Source: Streptomyces sp. NBC_00091 (GTDB lineage Bacteria; Actinomycetota; Actinomycetes; Streptomycetales; Streptomycetaceae). Taken from it: 64,000 nt of DNA. A program made the position numbers and the translations under genes. Below are positions 1-10,626 of this stretch, piece after piece. Position 1 is the stretch's first letter; the number at the start of each line of letters is the position of its first letter. Location of the stretch: assembly GCF_026343185.1 (NCBI RefSeq), contig NZ_JAPEMA010000001.1:3844001-3908000 (forward strand), written 5' to 3'. The notes beneath the pieces are model-generated. The model worked only from the letters and a program-made list of their open reading frames with translations. It did no database searches and was not told the origin of the DNA.

Positions 1-265
1 GGGGCCCGTTCGCGCGTCCCTCCCCGGTACGAACCTCGAATCTGCCGCAAGTCGTACAGGGACTCATACCTGAGAGGGGCACGGTCCACGCGGGGCCCGG
101 CGGGAGGCGCCGGCGCGCGTGCCCGCGGGCCGCGTTATAGGCCCGGTAGGGATCCGGGATATGGCGAGCCCCGAGGGTGAAACCCGACGCCGCACCGGGA
201 GTTGATCCGGACGGCCCCGTCACCCGCTCGCCCCGCCGCCCCGCCGCCCGTCCCGGAGGATTGCC

Positions 266-769
266 ATGCGTCGTCGTCTCGCCCCCCTGCTCGCGTCGGC
301 CGCCGCCGGCCTGCTCGCCCTCGCGACCCCCGCCTCGGCGGCCCCGGCGGACAAGCCGCAGGTGCTGAGCGGCTGGACGCAGACGAGCGCGACCAGCTAC
401 AACGCCTGGGTCGCGGCGCGCGCCGCCCAGGGCAACTGGGCCTCGTACGGCTTCGACTGGTCGACGGACTACTGCACCACGTCCCCCGACAACCCCTTCG
501 GCTTCCCCTTCGAGACCGCGTGCGCCCGCCACGACTTCGGCTACCGCAACTACAAGGCGGCGGGTACGTTCCCGGCCAACAAGTCCCGGCTGGACGACGC
601 CTTCTACGTGGACCTGAAGCGGGTCTGCTCGCAGTACTCGGGCGTCAAGAAGGGTTCCTGCGACAGCACCGCCTGGACGTACTACCAGGCGGTCAAGGCC
701 TTCGGCGTCTCCCCGCAGGACGCCCCGTCCGACACGGCCCCGTCCGAGCCCGCGACTCCGCGTCCGTGA
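266..769 (+). CDS. Secreted phospholipase A2 (prokaryotic type)
   Basis: Predicted extracellular enzyme that hydrolyses the sn-2 ester of glycerophospholipids with Ca2+. The 167-aa product starts with a Sec signal peptide (MRRR, then an Ala/Leu-rich core) with likely cleavage after ASA near residue 27. The mature part contains the PLA2 signature CARHDFGYRNY with the catalytic His-Asp pair near residues 92-93, and a following LDDAFYVDL helix that supplies the second active-site Asp. Four Cys in the mature part fit two disulphides. The size fits the Streptomyces violaceoruber secreted PLA2 family. GGAGGA lies 5 nt before the ATG. It is monocistronic: a strong terminator follows and a tRNA lies beyond on the other strand. 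Confidence 0.93.
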   Translation: MRRRLAPLLASAAAGLLALATPASAAPADKPQVLSGWTQTSATSYNAWVAARAAQGNWASYGFDWSTDYCTTSPDNPFGFPFETACARHDFGYRNYKAAGTFPANKSRLDDAFYVDLKRVCSQYSGVKKGSCDSTAWTYYQAVKAFGVSPQDAPSDTAPSEPATPRP

Positions 770-844
770 CGTCCGAGTAGGCCCCGCTCCAGTCCGCCCC
801 TGCCCGCCCCGGTCCGAGCCCGCCGCCCGGCCCACCCAGTACTC

Positions 845-883
845 CGTCCCGCCCGAACCCCCGTCGGGCGGGACGGCTCTTTT
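845..883 (+). terminator. Rho-independent terminator of the phospholipase gene
   Basis: A perfect 12-bp stem (845-856 with 864-875) with a 7-nt loop is followed by GCTCTTTT. It lies 75 bp downstream of the phospholipase stop codon and has the T-run that many Streptomyces terminators lack. Confidence 0.8.
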
Positions 884-1007
884 CCGGGATTTTGCGCGCG
901 CAAGGACCCGGCCGAGTGATTTTCCGCCGGTTTCCGACGGATTCGCGAGCCCCCGTCCGGGGCGCCCGGACAGCCTCGCGAGGCCCGTCAGGGAGGTGGA
1001 AGAAGAG

Positions 1008-1080
1008 TGCCCCCGGCAGGACTCGAACCTGCGGCCAAGCGCTTAGAAGGCGCCTGCTCTATCCACTGAGCTACGGGGGC
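1008..1080 (-). tRNA. tRNA-Arg (anticodon UCU)
   Basis: Read on the minus strand, the 73-nt sequence folds as a cloverleaf. It has a 7-bp acceptor stem GCCCCCG/CGGGGGC with discriminator A, a D arm GCTC...GAGC, a 5-bp anticodon stem around the loop CTTCTAA (anticodon TCT), and a T arm GCAGG-TTCGAGT-CCTGC. The 3' CCA is not encoded, as is common in Streptomyces. It decodes AGA/AGG, rare codons in this genome. Confidence 0.96.
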
Positions 1081-1380
1081 CGGAAGGTGACCGTGGTGGC
1101 CTGGAGCCCCTTGGTGGGGGTGGGACTGCGGTCCGTGCCGGGTCAAGGATAGGGCTCCGGTTGCCTTGTCCCGGTTGCTTCACTCGCGTGCCACGTTGTG
1201 GAGGTTCGGTGAAGCGGTCCCGATAATCGCAGGCAGGTGCGATTCTCGCACCGCTTTTGCGCCGCGTCGGCCTGGGTGTTGTGCACTCGTTATGCCTGCG
1301 TCCCACTCGTCCGCCGTGTCCAGGATGTCCCACTGGAGTCGCGGTCGGCGCGCAGAGGGCGTATAAGCTTCAAAAATGGT

Positions 1381-1391
1381 CCCAAATTGGG
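1381..1391. promoter_or_regulatory. Small palindrome just upstream of dynA
   Basis: The 323-bp gap 1081-1403 between the tRNA and dynA holds no gene. Immediately before the dynA start sits the perfect palindrome CCCAAATTGGG, unusually A/T-rich in its centre for this genome. A GTGTC (GACAC on the other strand, the WhiA core motif) lies at 1316-1320. Both are only candidates for developmental control of the dynAB operon; nothing else recognisable is seen in the gap. Confidence 0.25.
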
Positions 1392-1403
1392 CATTCTTCG
1401 CAT

Positions 1404-3026
1404 GTGGTGACCTTGGATGTTCGGCCTCAGCTGCTCGATGCCCTGTCCGCCCTGCGCGACCGGGTCGCGTCCGTGCGTCTGCCGCTGCCCCTGCCCGGCG
1501 CCCCACGTGCGCGCCAGACCAGAGCCGAGCTGCTCGCGCAGCTCGACGACTACCTCGTACCCCGGCTGAAGGCGCCCGAGGCGCCGCTGCTCGCCGTCGT
1601 CGGCGGATCCACCGGGGCCGGCAAGTCCACCCTCGTCAACTCCCTCGTCGGCCGCCAGGTGAGTGAAGCCGGGGTGCTCAGGCCGACGACACGGACACCC
1701 GTGCTCGTCTGCCACCCGGACGACCACCACTGGTTCGCCGGCATGCGGATCCTCCCCGACCTCATGCGCGTCTGGGCGCCCCAGGGGGACGAGGAACTGC
1801 TCCCCTCCTCCCGGAGGAACCCCCCGCGCGGCCCGAACCCCCACCCCGCGACCCGCGAGCTGCGGATCGAGACCGTCTCCACCCTCCCGCGCGGGCTCGC
1901 CATCCTCGACGCCCCCGACATCGACTCCCTCGTGGTCGACAACCGCACCCTCGCCGCCCAGCTGATCTGCGCCGCCGACGTCTGGGTCATGGTCACCACC
2001 GCCTCGCGGTACGCCGACGCGGTCCCCTGGCACCTGCTGCGCACCGCCAAGCAGTACAAGGCCACCCTGATCACCGTCCTCGACCGGGTCCCGCACCAGG
2101 TGCTCGCCGAGGTCTCGCGGCAGTACGGGGCACTGCTCACCCGCGCCGGGCTGGGCGACGTACCGCGCTTCACGGTGCCGGAGCTGCCCGAGTCGACCGG
2201 CGGCGGCGGGCTGCTGCCGGCCAGCGCCGTCGCGCCGCTGCTCGCCTGGCTCAGCCACCACGCCCAGGACCCGGCCGCCCGGCAGTACGCCGTCGGGCGG
2301 ACCGCGCTGGGCGCGCTCGACTCCCTCGGACGCCGCATGCCGGAGCTGGCCTCCGCCGTCGCCGCCCAGTACGCCGCCGCGGTCCGGCTGACCTCGGCCG
2401 TCGAGGACGCGTACCGCCAGGAGGGCAAGCGGGTCCGCAACCGCCTCGACAAGGGCGCCGTACTCGCCGGCGACGCGCTCACCCGGTGGCGCGGCTACCC
2501 CCTCGACACCAGCGCCGACGAACTCCTCGACTCCCTCGCGGAATCCCTCGCCGCGCTGCTCCAGTGCGCCGTCGCCGCCGCCGACGAGCGGATCGCCGAG
2601 GTCTGGCGGCGGGAGCCGGCCTCCGGGGCGGTGCCGCTGCCCGCGCCCGACAGGGAGGCGGCGGAACGTATCGGCATGGCCGTACGCCGCTGGCGGCGCG
2701 TGCTGGAGGAACTCGCCGAGGAGGAGGTCGCCAAGCTCGACAAGCAGCCCGCGCCCGACCCCGACGGCATCGCCGCCCTCCTCGTCGCCGCCCTCCTCGG
2801 CGGCAAGCGGGCCCGCCCGGCGGGGGAGAAGCTCGCCGAACGGATCGGCGTACAGGCCGCCGTACGCCTGCGCGACCGGGGCGGGGAACTGGTCGGGGAC
2901 CACCTCGACCAGGTCCTGCGCGCCGAACGGGACCGCCGCCTCGCCCCCCTCGAAGCACTCGAAGTCACCCCCGAACCACAGGCCGAGCTGATCGCCGCGC
3001 TGTCCGTACTGCAGAAGGAGAGGTGA
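1404..3026 (+). CDS. dynA: Dynamin-like GTPase DynA
   Basis: Bacterial dynamin-family GTPase. In Streptomyces the paired DynA/DynB proteins stabilise FtsZ rings during sporulation septation. The protein (540 aa from GTG 1404) has a P-loop [15 protein letters not shown] near residue 67, a switch-I region RPTTRTPV, and a G3-like [12 protein letters not shown] where bacterial dynamins carry D-x-P-G. It has no obvious membrane span, unlike its partner. The GTG start (1404 or 1407) was chosen because the upstream reading frame is not protein-like and homologues, from memory, begin [13 protein letters not shown]. The stop lies 4 bp before dynB, so the pair is translationally coupled. Confidence 0.85.
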   Translation: MVTLDVRPQLLDALSALRDRVASVRLPLPLPGAPRARQTRAELLAQLDDYLVPRLKAPEAPLLAVVGGSTGAGKSTLVNSLVGRQVSEAGVLRPTTRTPVLVCHPDDHHWFAGMRILPDLMRVWAPQGDEELLPSSRRNPPRGPNPHPATRELRIETVSTLPRGLAILDAPDIDSLVVDNRTLAAQLICAADVWVMVTTASRYADAVPWHLLRTAKQYKATLITVLDRVPHQVLAEVSRQYGALLTRAGLGDVPRFTVPELPESTGGGGLLPASAVAPLLAWLSHHAQDPAARQYAVGRTALGALDSLGRRMPELASAVAAQYAAAVRLTSAVEDAYRQEGKRVRNRLDKGAVLAGDALTRWRGYPLDTSADELLDSLAESLAALLQCAVAAADERIAEVWRREPASGAVPLPAPDREAAERIGMAVRRWRRVLEELAEEEVAKLDKQPAPDPDGIAALLVAALLGGKRARPAGEKLAERIGVQAAVRLRDRGGELVGDHLDQVLRAERDRRLAPLEALEVTPEPQAELIAALSVLQKER

Positions 3027-3030
3027 CGCG

Positions 3031-5016
3031 GTGACCGCTGTGACCGACCGCGACCACGCCGGCGACCGGTGGGACGACGGGTTCATCGCACGCTCGCGCC
3101 ACCGGACCACCCGGAAGGGGGGCGCGCGCGGAGGCGGTTCGCGCGGGGGCGGCGACGCCCTCCTCGACGACGCCCTGCTCGACGCCGCGCTCCTCGCCGG
3201 GGACTTCGACGACGACGAGGAGGAGGGCGAGGGCGGCGGGGGCAACCGGGGCGACGGAGGCGATGGCGGCGACGGGGGCGACGACGCACTCGTACGGGCC
3301 GTCTCCGGCGCCGGGAGCGACGGCGGCAAGGTCCCCGCGCCCCCGCTCAGCCCCGAGGCCCAGGCCCTGCGGATGCGCCTCGACGCCCTGCGCCAGCTGG
3401 TCGGACTCTCCCGGACCCGCCTCGACGGCAAGACCCTCGCCGAGGCGGGCCGGGTACTGGACGAGGCCGCCGCACGCCGGGGCCTGTCCCCCCAGCACAC
3501 GGTCGTCGCCATCGCCGGAGCCACCGGAAGCGGCAAGTCCACCCTCTTCAATTCACTCGCCGGAGTGCAGATCTCCGAGACCGGGCTGCGCCGGCCGACC
3601 ACCGCCGCCCCCATCGCCTGCAGCTGGTCCGACGGGGCCGCCGGCCTGCTGGACCGGCTGGAGATCCCCGGACGGCTGCGCCGCAGGCCCCGCGAGACCT
3701 CGGAGGCCGGGGCGCTGCGCGGGATGGTCCTCGTCGACCTGCCCGACCTGGATTCGGCGGTCGGCGCGCACCGCGACCACGTCGACCGGGTGCTGGCGCT
3801 GGTCGACGCCGTGGTGTGGGTGGTGGACCCGGAGAAGTACGCGGACGCCTGCCTGCACGAGCGGTACCTGCGGCCGCTGGCCGGGCACGCCGAGGTGACC
3901 TTCGTCGTGCTGAACCAGGTGGACCGGCTGCCCGGCGAAGCCGCCGACCTGGTCCTGGACGACCTGCGGCGGCTGCTGGACGACGACGGGATCGCCCTCG
4001 GCGAGCACGACGAGCCGGGGGCCACCGTGCTCGGACTTTCCGCCCTGACGGGTGAAGGGGTCGGGGAACTGCGCGAGCTCCTCGGACAGTTCACCCAGGA
4101 GAGGGGCGCCGCGACCCGGCGGATCTCCGCCGATGTCGACCGGGCCGCCGTGCGCCTGCGCCCTCTGTACGTCGCCGACGGGCACTCCGGACCCTCCGGA
4201 CCCGAGATCGGCGAGGCGGCGCGCGCCGAGTTCGAGGACCGGCTCGCCGAGGCGGTCGGGGCGTACGCGGCCGGGCTCGCCGCCGAGCGGGCCTGGCGGC
4301 GCAATGCGGGCAAGGCGTGCGGCACGCCCTGGCTGCGGCTGTGGCGCTGGTACGAGAGCCGGCGCGCCCCCCGCTCGCTCGCGGGCCTGGCCGCCCTGTC
4401 GGTGAAGGGCCGCGCCCCCGGGGTGTCCGCCGCCGCGCAGCCCGAGGAGGAGGTGACGGCCCGGCAGCGGGTGGAGCAGGCCGTACGGACCGTCGCGGAC
4501 GAGGCGGTCGTCGGACTGCCCGACCCCTGGGCGCAGGCCGTACGGGAGACCGCGGTGCGCGGCGCCGAGCGGCTGCCGGAGGCGCTGGACGAGCTGGCGG
4601 TCACGCTCGGCGCGGCCGTCGCCGTGCCCGGTGCCAAGCCGCCCCGGCCGGCCTGGTGGCCGGTCGCCGTGCTGGCGCAGGCGGCCATGACGCTGGTGCA
4701 GATCTTCGGAGGGCTGTGGCTGGTCGGGCAGATCGTCGGGGTCCTGGATCCGAAGCTGGTGCCGCCCGTGCTGTTCATGGTGGCGGGCATCGTGGGCGGG
4801 CCGCTGGTGGAGTGGGCCTGTTCGATCGCGGCCCGGGGACCGGCGCGCCGGTACGGGCAGGACGCCGAACGGCGGCTGCGGCAGGCCGCGGCGGGCTGCG
4901 GCCGGGCCCGGGTGCTGGAGCCGGTGGCGGCGGAGCTGCTGCGCTACCGCGAGGTGCGCGAGCAGTACGCGACGGTCGCCGCAGGGGGGACGAAGTTGTC
5001 CACAACCCGCCAGTAA
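3031..5016 (+). CDS. dynB: Dynamin-like GTPase DynB, membrane anchored
   Basis: Membrane partner of DynA in division-septum stabilisation. The 661-aa protein has an N-terminal low-complexity acidic/Gly-rich stretch (about residues 25-95), a P-loop GATGSGKSTLFNSLAG near residue 163, a G3-type VLVDLPDLDS, and NQVD as the G4 specificity motif. Two adjacent hydrophobic segments near residues 541-565 and 575-600 would form a membrane hairpin, the feature that separates DynB from soluble DynA. AAGGAGAGG lies 9 nt before the GTG start, overlapping the dynA 3' end. ssbB follows after 99 bp on the same strand, a second gene linked to sporulation chromosome handling. Confidence 0.86.
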   Translation: MTAVTDRDHAGDRWDDGFIARSRHRTTRKGGARGGGSRGGGDALLDDALLDAALLAGDFDDDEEEGEGGGGNRGDGGDGGDGGDDALVRAVSGAGSDGGKVPAPPLSPEAQALRMRLDALRQLVGLSRTRLDGKTLAEAGRVLDEAAARRGLSPQHTVVAIAGATGSGKSTLFNSLAGVQISETGLRRPTTAAPIACSWSDGAAGLLDRLEIPGRLRRRPRETSEAGALRGMVLVDLPDLDSAVGAHRDHVDRVLALVDAVVWVVDPEKYADACLHERYLRPLAGHAEVTFVVLNQVDRLPGEAADLVLDDLRRLLDDDGIALGEHDEPGATVLGLSALTGEGVGELRELLGQFTQERGAATRRISADVDRAAVRLRPLYVADGHSGPSGPEIGEAARAEFEDRLAEAVGAYAAGLAAERAWRRNAGKACGTPWLRLWRWYESRRAPRSLAGLAALSVKGRAPGVSAAAQPEEEVTARQRVEQAVRTVADEAVVGLPDPWAQAVRETAVRGAERLPEALDELAVTLGAAVAVPGAKPPRPAWWPVAVLAQAAMTLVQIFGGLWLVGQIVGVLDPKLVPPVLFMVAGIVGGPLVEWACSIAARGPARRYGQDAERRLRQAAAGCGRARVLEPVAAELLRYREVREQYATVAAGGTKLSTTRQ

Positions 5017-5115
5017 TCCACAGGCCGGAGCGGCGGGTCCGTGCCTTTGGCCAGCATGGTCGTACCTCGTGCGGATGGTCCGCACGGGTACGGAGTGCGG
5101 GGGAGGGCGGCCGGG

Positions 5116-5523
5116 ATGAACGACACCCTGGTGACGCTGGTGGGGCACGTGGCGACGCAGATCGACTTCAAGGAGACGGTGACCGGACCTTCCGCGAGAT
5201 TCCGCTTCGCGGTGACCCCGAGGTACTTCGACCGGCGCTCGGAGACCTGGACGGATGCCCCCACCAGCTTCTACACGGTCCTTGCGCGCCGGGTGCTGGC
5301 GGTCAATCTGGCCAGTTCCGTCTCGGTGGGGGAACCGCTGGTGGTCCACGGGCGTCTGCGGGTCCGGGAGGCCCCGCCCGACGGCGAGGGCGTGCGGTGG
5401 TTCTCGGCGGACATCGACGCGATCGCCGTCGGACACGACCTCAACCGCGGAACGGCGGCCTTCCGCAGGGTCGTCAAGACGGACACCCCGCTGATGGGGC
5501 CTCAGAAGGCGGCGGTGGTCTGA
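5116..5523 (+). CDS. ssbB: Single-stranded DNA-binding protein, SsbB type
   Basis: OB-fold ssDNA-binding protein of 135 aa. The sequence runs MNDTLVTLVGHV..., then FRFAVTPRYFDR and SFYTVLARR, the usual SSB strand pattern. Unlike housekeeping SsbA it has no long Gly-rich linker and no acidic C-terminal DDDIPF-like tip; it ends QKAAVV. This matches the Streptomyces paralogue SsbB, which acts in chromosome segregation during sporulation (family knowledge). Its place directly after dynAB supports that role. The ATG at 5116 was preferred to an upstream in-frame ATG at 5041 because homology to SSB begins there and GGAGGGCGG lies upstream. Confidence 0.85.
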   Translation: MNDTLVTLVGHVATQIDFKETVTGPSARFRFAVTPRYFDRRSETWTDAPTSFYTVLARRVLAVNLASSVSVGEPLVVHGRLRVREAPPDGEGVRWFSADIDAIAVGHDLNRGTAAFRRVVKTDTPLMGPQKAAVV

Positions 5524-5591
5524 GTGTTCGAGGAGGCTAGGATTCCCCGGTACTCACGGGCACCTGGGTCTTCGGCCCGAAGGGGAGAACT

Positions 5592-6959
5592 GTGTCGATT
5601 GCTGTTCCCGAGTCCTCCGCATCCTCCGAGTCGTGCGCGCCGGCCACCGCGTCCGCGTGCGGACCGGCCTCCGCGTCCACTGCCCCACCTGCCGCCGGCC
5701 CGGCCCGGCCGCAGGTTCCGCTTCCACCCGGTGCCGGTGCCGGTGCCGGTCCTGGTTCCGCGGGTGGGGGTGGGGGTGGGGCTGCGGTACGGGGCTCCGT
5801 GCGGCGGCCGCTGGCGGCGGCCCTGCTGGCCGCCGCCCTCACCGCCGCGCCAGGCGCCCGCGCCTCGGCGGACTCCGACCCGGCCGCCGGCCGGGCGGCC
5901 GAGGGTGCGCGGGCCGTGCTCGACGGCCTGAAGACGTACGGGCAGGCGGTCCTGCGCGCCGGGGACGGGTCGGTCCGGCAGATCCCGGCCGGGCTGTACG
6001 AGATGCGGGTCGACGGCGGCGGCATGCTCCAGACGTACGGGGTCGGGATCGCGGGCTACGCGCAGCCCCAGGCCCGGTACACGGAGAGCGGCTGGGGCGG
6101 CAGTCCCCTCGCGGGGAACGCCGAGGCGGGCCGGATCCGCTGGGTGCTGGAGCACTCCTATCCGCAGCACAACGACCTGGCCGGGCTGGCGAAGGCGGCC
6201 GGTGCCGGGGCGCTGACGGCGGAGAGCGCGGCGGCCGGGACCCAGGTGGCGATCTGGCGGCTGGCCGACGGGGCGCAGGTGGAGGCCGCCGACCCGGCGG
6301 CCGAGCTGCTGGCCGACTACCTCCAGCGGGAGGCGGGCCGGCTGCCGGAGCCGCCGGCCTCGCTGGGGCTGGACCCCGGCCAGGTGTCCGGGCCGCTGAC
6401 GGGGGCCGTGGGCACCCGGCTGGGTCCGGTCACCGTCCGGACGGGGGCGCAGAGCGTGACCGTCACCCCGGACGCCGCCGCCGTGGCCATGGGGGTGCGG
6501 GTGGTGGACGCCGAGGGGCAGCCGCTGACCTCCGCCGCGAACGGCAGCCGGCTGTACTTCGAGGTGCCTGCCGGTACCCCGGACGGGACGGCCTCGGTCA
6601 CCGTGCACGGCTCCACGAGGGTGCCCGTCGGGCGGGTCTTCACCAGCGGGATCCCGGCCGAGGCGCAGATCGTGGCCGGCTCCAGCGAGTCCGCGGCGGC
6701 CGCCACCGCCAGGGCGGTGTGGCCGCAGCCCGCGGCGGCCCCGGCGGGGTCGGTGGGCCAGCTGGCCGGGCCCGCCGAGGTGGTGACGGCCGAGTCCGCC
6801 CCGTCCGGGTCGGAGTCCCCGGACGACGAGCGGCTGGCGACCAGCGGCAGCTCCGCCGCCACCCCGGTGATCGCCTCCCTCGCGGTGGGGCTGGTGGTGC
6901 TGGGCGGCATGGTGGTCCTGCTGCTGCGCAAGCGGCCGCTGGAGGGGGAGGACGGCTAG
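5592..6959 (+). CDS. TQXA/thioester-domain surface protein with the thioester Cys missing
   Basis: Cell-surface protein of the Streptomyces Cys-Gln thioester family. A Sec signal (RRPLAAALLAAALTAAPGARASA, about residues 71-92) follows a long atypical N-terminus, so a downstream GTG at 5799 may be the true start; GTG 5592 was kept because AGGGGAGAAC precedes it. The thioester domain is recognisable (IRWVLEHSYPQHNDLAGL, GTQVAIWRLADG), but the residue normally Cys in the TYC(V/I)D motif is Gly (TYGVG near residue 146). The C-terminus has a membrane helix and basic tail after LATSG, a poor match to the LAxTG sortase motif. The stop codon is part of the left border of the MITE-like element. Confidence 0.8.
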   Translation: MSIAVPESSASSESCAPATASACGPASASTAPPAAGPARPQVPLPPGAGAGAGPGSAGGGGGGAAVRGSVRRPLAAALLAAALTAAPGARASADSDPAAGRAAEGARAVLDGLKTYGQAVLRAGDGSVRQIPAGLYEMRVDGGGMLQTYGVGIAGYAQPQARYTESGWGGSPLAGNAEAGRIRWVLEHSYPQHNDLAGLAKAAGAGALTAESAAAGTQVAIWRLADGAQVEAADPAAELLADYLQREAGRLPEPPASLGLDPGQVSGPLTGAVGTRLGPVTVRTGAQSVTVTPDAAAVAMGVRVVDAEGQPLTSAANGSRLYFEVPAGTPDGTASVTVHGSTRVPVGRVFTSGIPAEAQIVAGSSESAAAATARAVWPQPAAAPAGSVGQLAGPAEVVTAESAPSGSESPDDERLATSGSSAATPVIASLAVGLVVLGGMVVLLLRKRPLEGEDG

Positions 6960-7149
6960 GGGGTGTCGTCAAAGTAGCGCCGGTAAGGCCCGCGGCGTCC
7001 GGTGCCGTGCATCGCAAGGCGGAGGAGCTCCCGAGTACTGGACGTACTTGGGTGCTCCGACAACGCGGCGAGGTGCGGTGCCGGGCGTCGCGGGCCTGGG
7101 GGCACCTCCCAGCGGTAGCTGGGGGAGGGACTTTGACGACAGGGCCTAG
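6956..7149. mobile_element. MITE-like element with 20-bp terminal inverted repeats
   Basis: The ends are CTAGG-GGG-TGTCGTCAAAGT at 6956-6975 and its inverted copy at 7130-7149, identical in 17 of 20 positions (GGG versus CCC in the middle). CTAG at both borders may be a target-site duplication, a target known for some IS5-family elements. The 194 bp encode no protein, and the interior carries a strong hairpin at 7095-7127. The element fills the gap between the thioester-protein gene and the PAP2 fusion gene, and its border supplies the TAG stop of the former. Confidence 0.7.
7095..7127 (+). repeat. 33-bp hairpin repeat, copy 1
   Basis: Contains CTCCCAGC-GGTA-GCTGGGGGAG, an 8-bp stem with a 4-nt loop plus flanking bases. 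An identical 33-bp copy occurs at 59608-59640 in an unrelated intergenic region. This is a dispersed hairpin module. Confidence 0.85.
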
Positions 7150-7187
7150 GGGTGATTCCGGCCTCCGGCCCGGGGTAGGCGCGGGGA

Positions 7188-8855
7188 ATGGCCGATCAGA
7201 AGCTGACCTGGCGGGGCGTGCTCGCGCGGTGGGACCGGCAGCTGTTCGACGCGGTGGCGAGGCGGCACTGGCCCGGGGCCGAACGGGTACTGCCCACCCT
7301 CGGGCGGGCCGCGAACCACGGGGTGCTGTGGGGCGGGACCGCCGCGGCGATCACCGTCCTCGGCCCGCCCCGCGCCCGCAGGGCGGCACTGACCGCGGCC
7401 GGGTCGCTGGCGCTGGCCTCCGCGACCATCAACACCGTCGGCAAGTGGTCCGTACGCCGCCCCAGGCCGCTGCTGGAGGGGGTGCCCCTGGTGCGGCAGC
7501 CGACCGTGCCGCCGTGGACCACCTCGTTCCCGTCCGGGCACTCCGCCTCGGCCGCCGCCTTCACCGCCGGGCTCGCCCTGGAGTCCCCGGGTTGGGGGGC
7601 CGCGGTGGCCCCGGTGGCCGCGTCGGTGGCGTTCTCCCGGGTCTACACCGGCGTGCACTACCCGTCCGACGTGGTGGCGGGCGCACTGCTCGGGGTGGCG
7701 GCGGGGTTCGTCGTACGGGGCCTCGCGCGCGGCGCCGAGCAGGCGCGGGCCGTCCCGGGCGACGAGCGCCCGGCGGCCGGGGCGCCCGCGCTGCCGGACG
7801 GGGCCGGGCTGACGGTCGTGGCGAACACCGCGTCGGGTACCGCCCCGGGCGCGGGGCTCGACGTCCTGCGCGAACGGCTGCCGAAGGCGGAGCTCGTGGA
7901 GTGCGGGGGGAGCGGGCTGGAGGCCGCGCTGGCGGCGGCGGCCGCCCGGGCCGCCGTGCTCGGGGTGTACGGGGGCGACGGCACGGTCAACGCCGCCGCG
8001 ACCGCCGCCCTGCGGGCCGGGGTGCCGCTGGCGGTGTTCCCCGGGGGCACGCTGAACCACTTCGCGCTGGACCTCGGCCTCGCCGGCCCGCAGGACACCT
8101 GCCGCGCCCTTGCCGCCGGCCACGCGGTCCGCGTCTCCGTAGGCCGCTTCACCCCGGGTCCCGCCCCAGCCCCCGCCTCCGGACGGAGCTCTGCCCCGGG
8201 CCCCGCCCCAGCTGCCGCCCCGGCCTCGGGCACGGGCCCCCGCCCCGCCCCTGACCTCGCCCGAGACCCCGGTTCTGCCGCAGGGTCTGCCTCCGCTCCG
8301 GGCCCGGCCGCCGCCTCGGGCCCCGCCCCGGGGTCCGCCCCAGCTCCCGCCTCGGGGGCCGGCTCGGGGTACTTCCTGAACAACTTCAGCATCGGCGCCT
8401 ATCCCGAGCTGCTGCGCCACCGGCTGCGCTGGGCGCCGCGCATCGGCGGCGGGCCCGCCGCGCTGCTGGCGGCCTGGCGGGTGCTGCGCGCCGAGCGCCC
8501 CGTCCGGCTCACGCTGGCCGGCCGGTCCCGCAGCGTCTGGCTCCTCTTCGCCGGCAACGGCACCTACCAGGGCTCCGCCCCCACCCCCCGCCGCCGCGCC
8601 GGGCTCGGCGAGGGCCTGCTCGACCTGCGCCTGGTCCACGGCGGCGGCCGCCCCGGCCCCCGCCTCCTCGCCGCCGCCCTCGCCGGACCGCTGACCCGCT
8701 CCCCGGTGCACGTGGCGACCCGGCTGCGCGGACTGCGCATCGGGGAGATCCCGCCGGGCACCCCCTTCGCCTACGACGGCGAGTACGCCCGGGCCCCGCG
8801 AGCCCTGGTCCTGGACGTGCTGCCCGACGCCCTCACCGTCTACCGACCCCGCTGA
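7188..8855 (+). CDS. PAP2 phosphatase - diacylglycerol-kinase-type lipid kinase fusion
   Basis: Two-domain 555-aa protein. Residues about 1-180 form a PAP2 lipid phosphatase with the three motifs KWSVRRPRP (86-94), SFPSGHSA (113-120) and SRVYTGVHYPSD (150-161), plus hydrophobic segments. Residues about 205-555 are a DAGK/sphingosine-kinase catalytic domain with GGDGTVNAA (262-270) and FPGGTLNHF (284-292). The fusion is widespread in actinomycetes and presumably acts on membrane lipids; the substrate is unknown. Odd: residues 323-393 (8154-8366) are an Ala/Pro/Gly/Ser low-complexity insertion between the kinase VSVGRF strand and GYFLNNFSIGAYPEL, inside the catalytic domain. The start follows the MITE right border by 38 bp. 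Confidence 0.88.
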   Translation: MADQKLTWRGVLARWDRQLFDAVARRHWPGAERVLPTLGRAANHGVLWGGTAAAITVLGPPRARRAALTAAGSLALASATINTVGKWSVRRPRPLLEGVPLVRQPTVPPWTTSFPSGHSASAAAFTAGLALESPGWGAAVAPVAASVAFSRVYTGVHYPSDVVAGALLGVAAGFVVRGLARGAEQARAVPGDERPAAGAPALPDGAGLTVVANTASGTAPGAGLDVLRERLPKAELVECGGSGLEAALAAAAARAAVLGVYGGDGTVNAAATAALRAGVPLAVFPGGTLNHFALDLGLAGPQDTCRALAAGHAVRVSVGRFTPGPAPAPASGRSSAPGPAPAAAPASGTGPRPAPDLARDPGSAAGSASAPGPAAASGPAPGSAPAPASGAGSGYFLNNFSIGAYPELLRHRLRWAPRIGGGPAALLAAWRVLRAERPVRLTLAGRSRSVWLLFAGNGTYQGSAPTPRRRAGLGEGLLDLRLVHGGGRPGPRLLAAALAGPLTRSPVHVATRLRGLRIGEIPPGTPFAYDGEYARAPRALVLDVLPDALTVYRPR

Positions 8856-8951
8856 CGGGCCGTGCCCGCGCGGTACTCGTTTCCCCCCGGGGATGGACGT
8901 ACGGCAGTATGGGGTGTATCTGCCCACCATCGATCTGCCGGACGGTTTCTC

Positions 8952-10616
<1,665 letters not shown>

Positions 10617-10626
10617 GTCGAGGACC

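Noticed and set aside
1290..4790. Very long minus-strand open frame opposite dynA/dynB
   Set aside because: It is an artefact of high GC: it has no domain, no ribosome site and low-complexity translation, while the plus strand carries clear GTPase motifs in its own frame.
4936..5000. Internal promoter before ssbB
   Set aside because: No recognisable -10/-35 sequences; a possible operon is sufficient.
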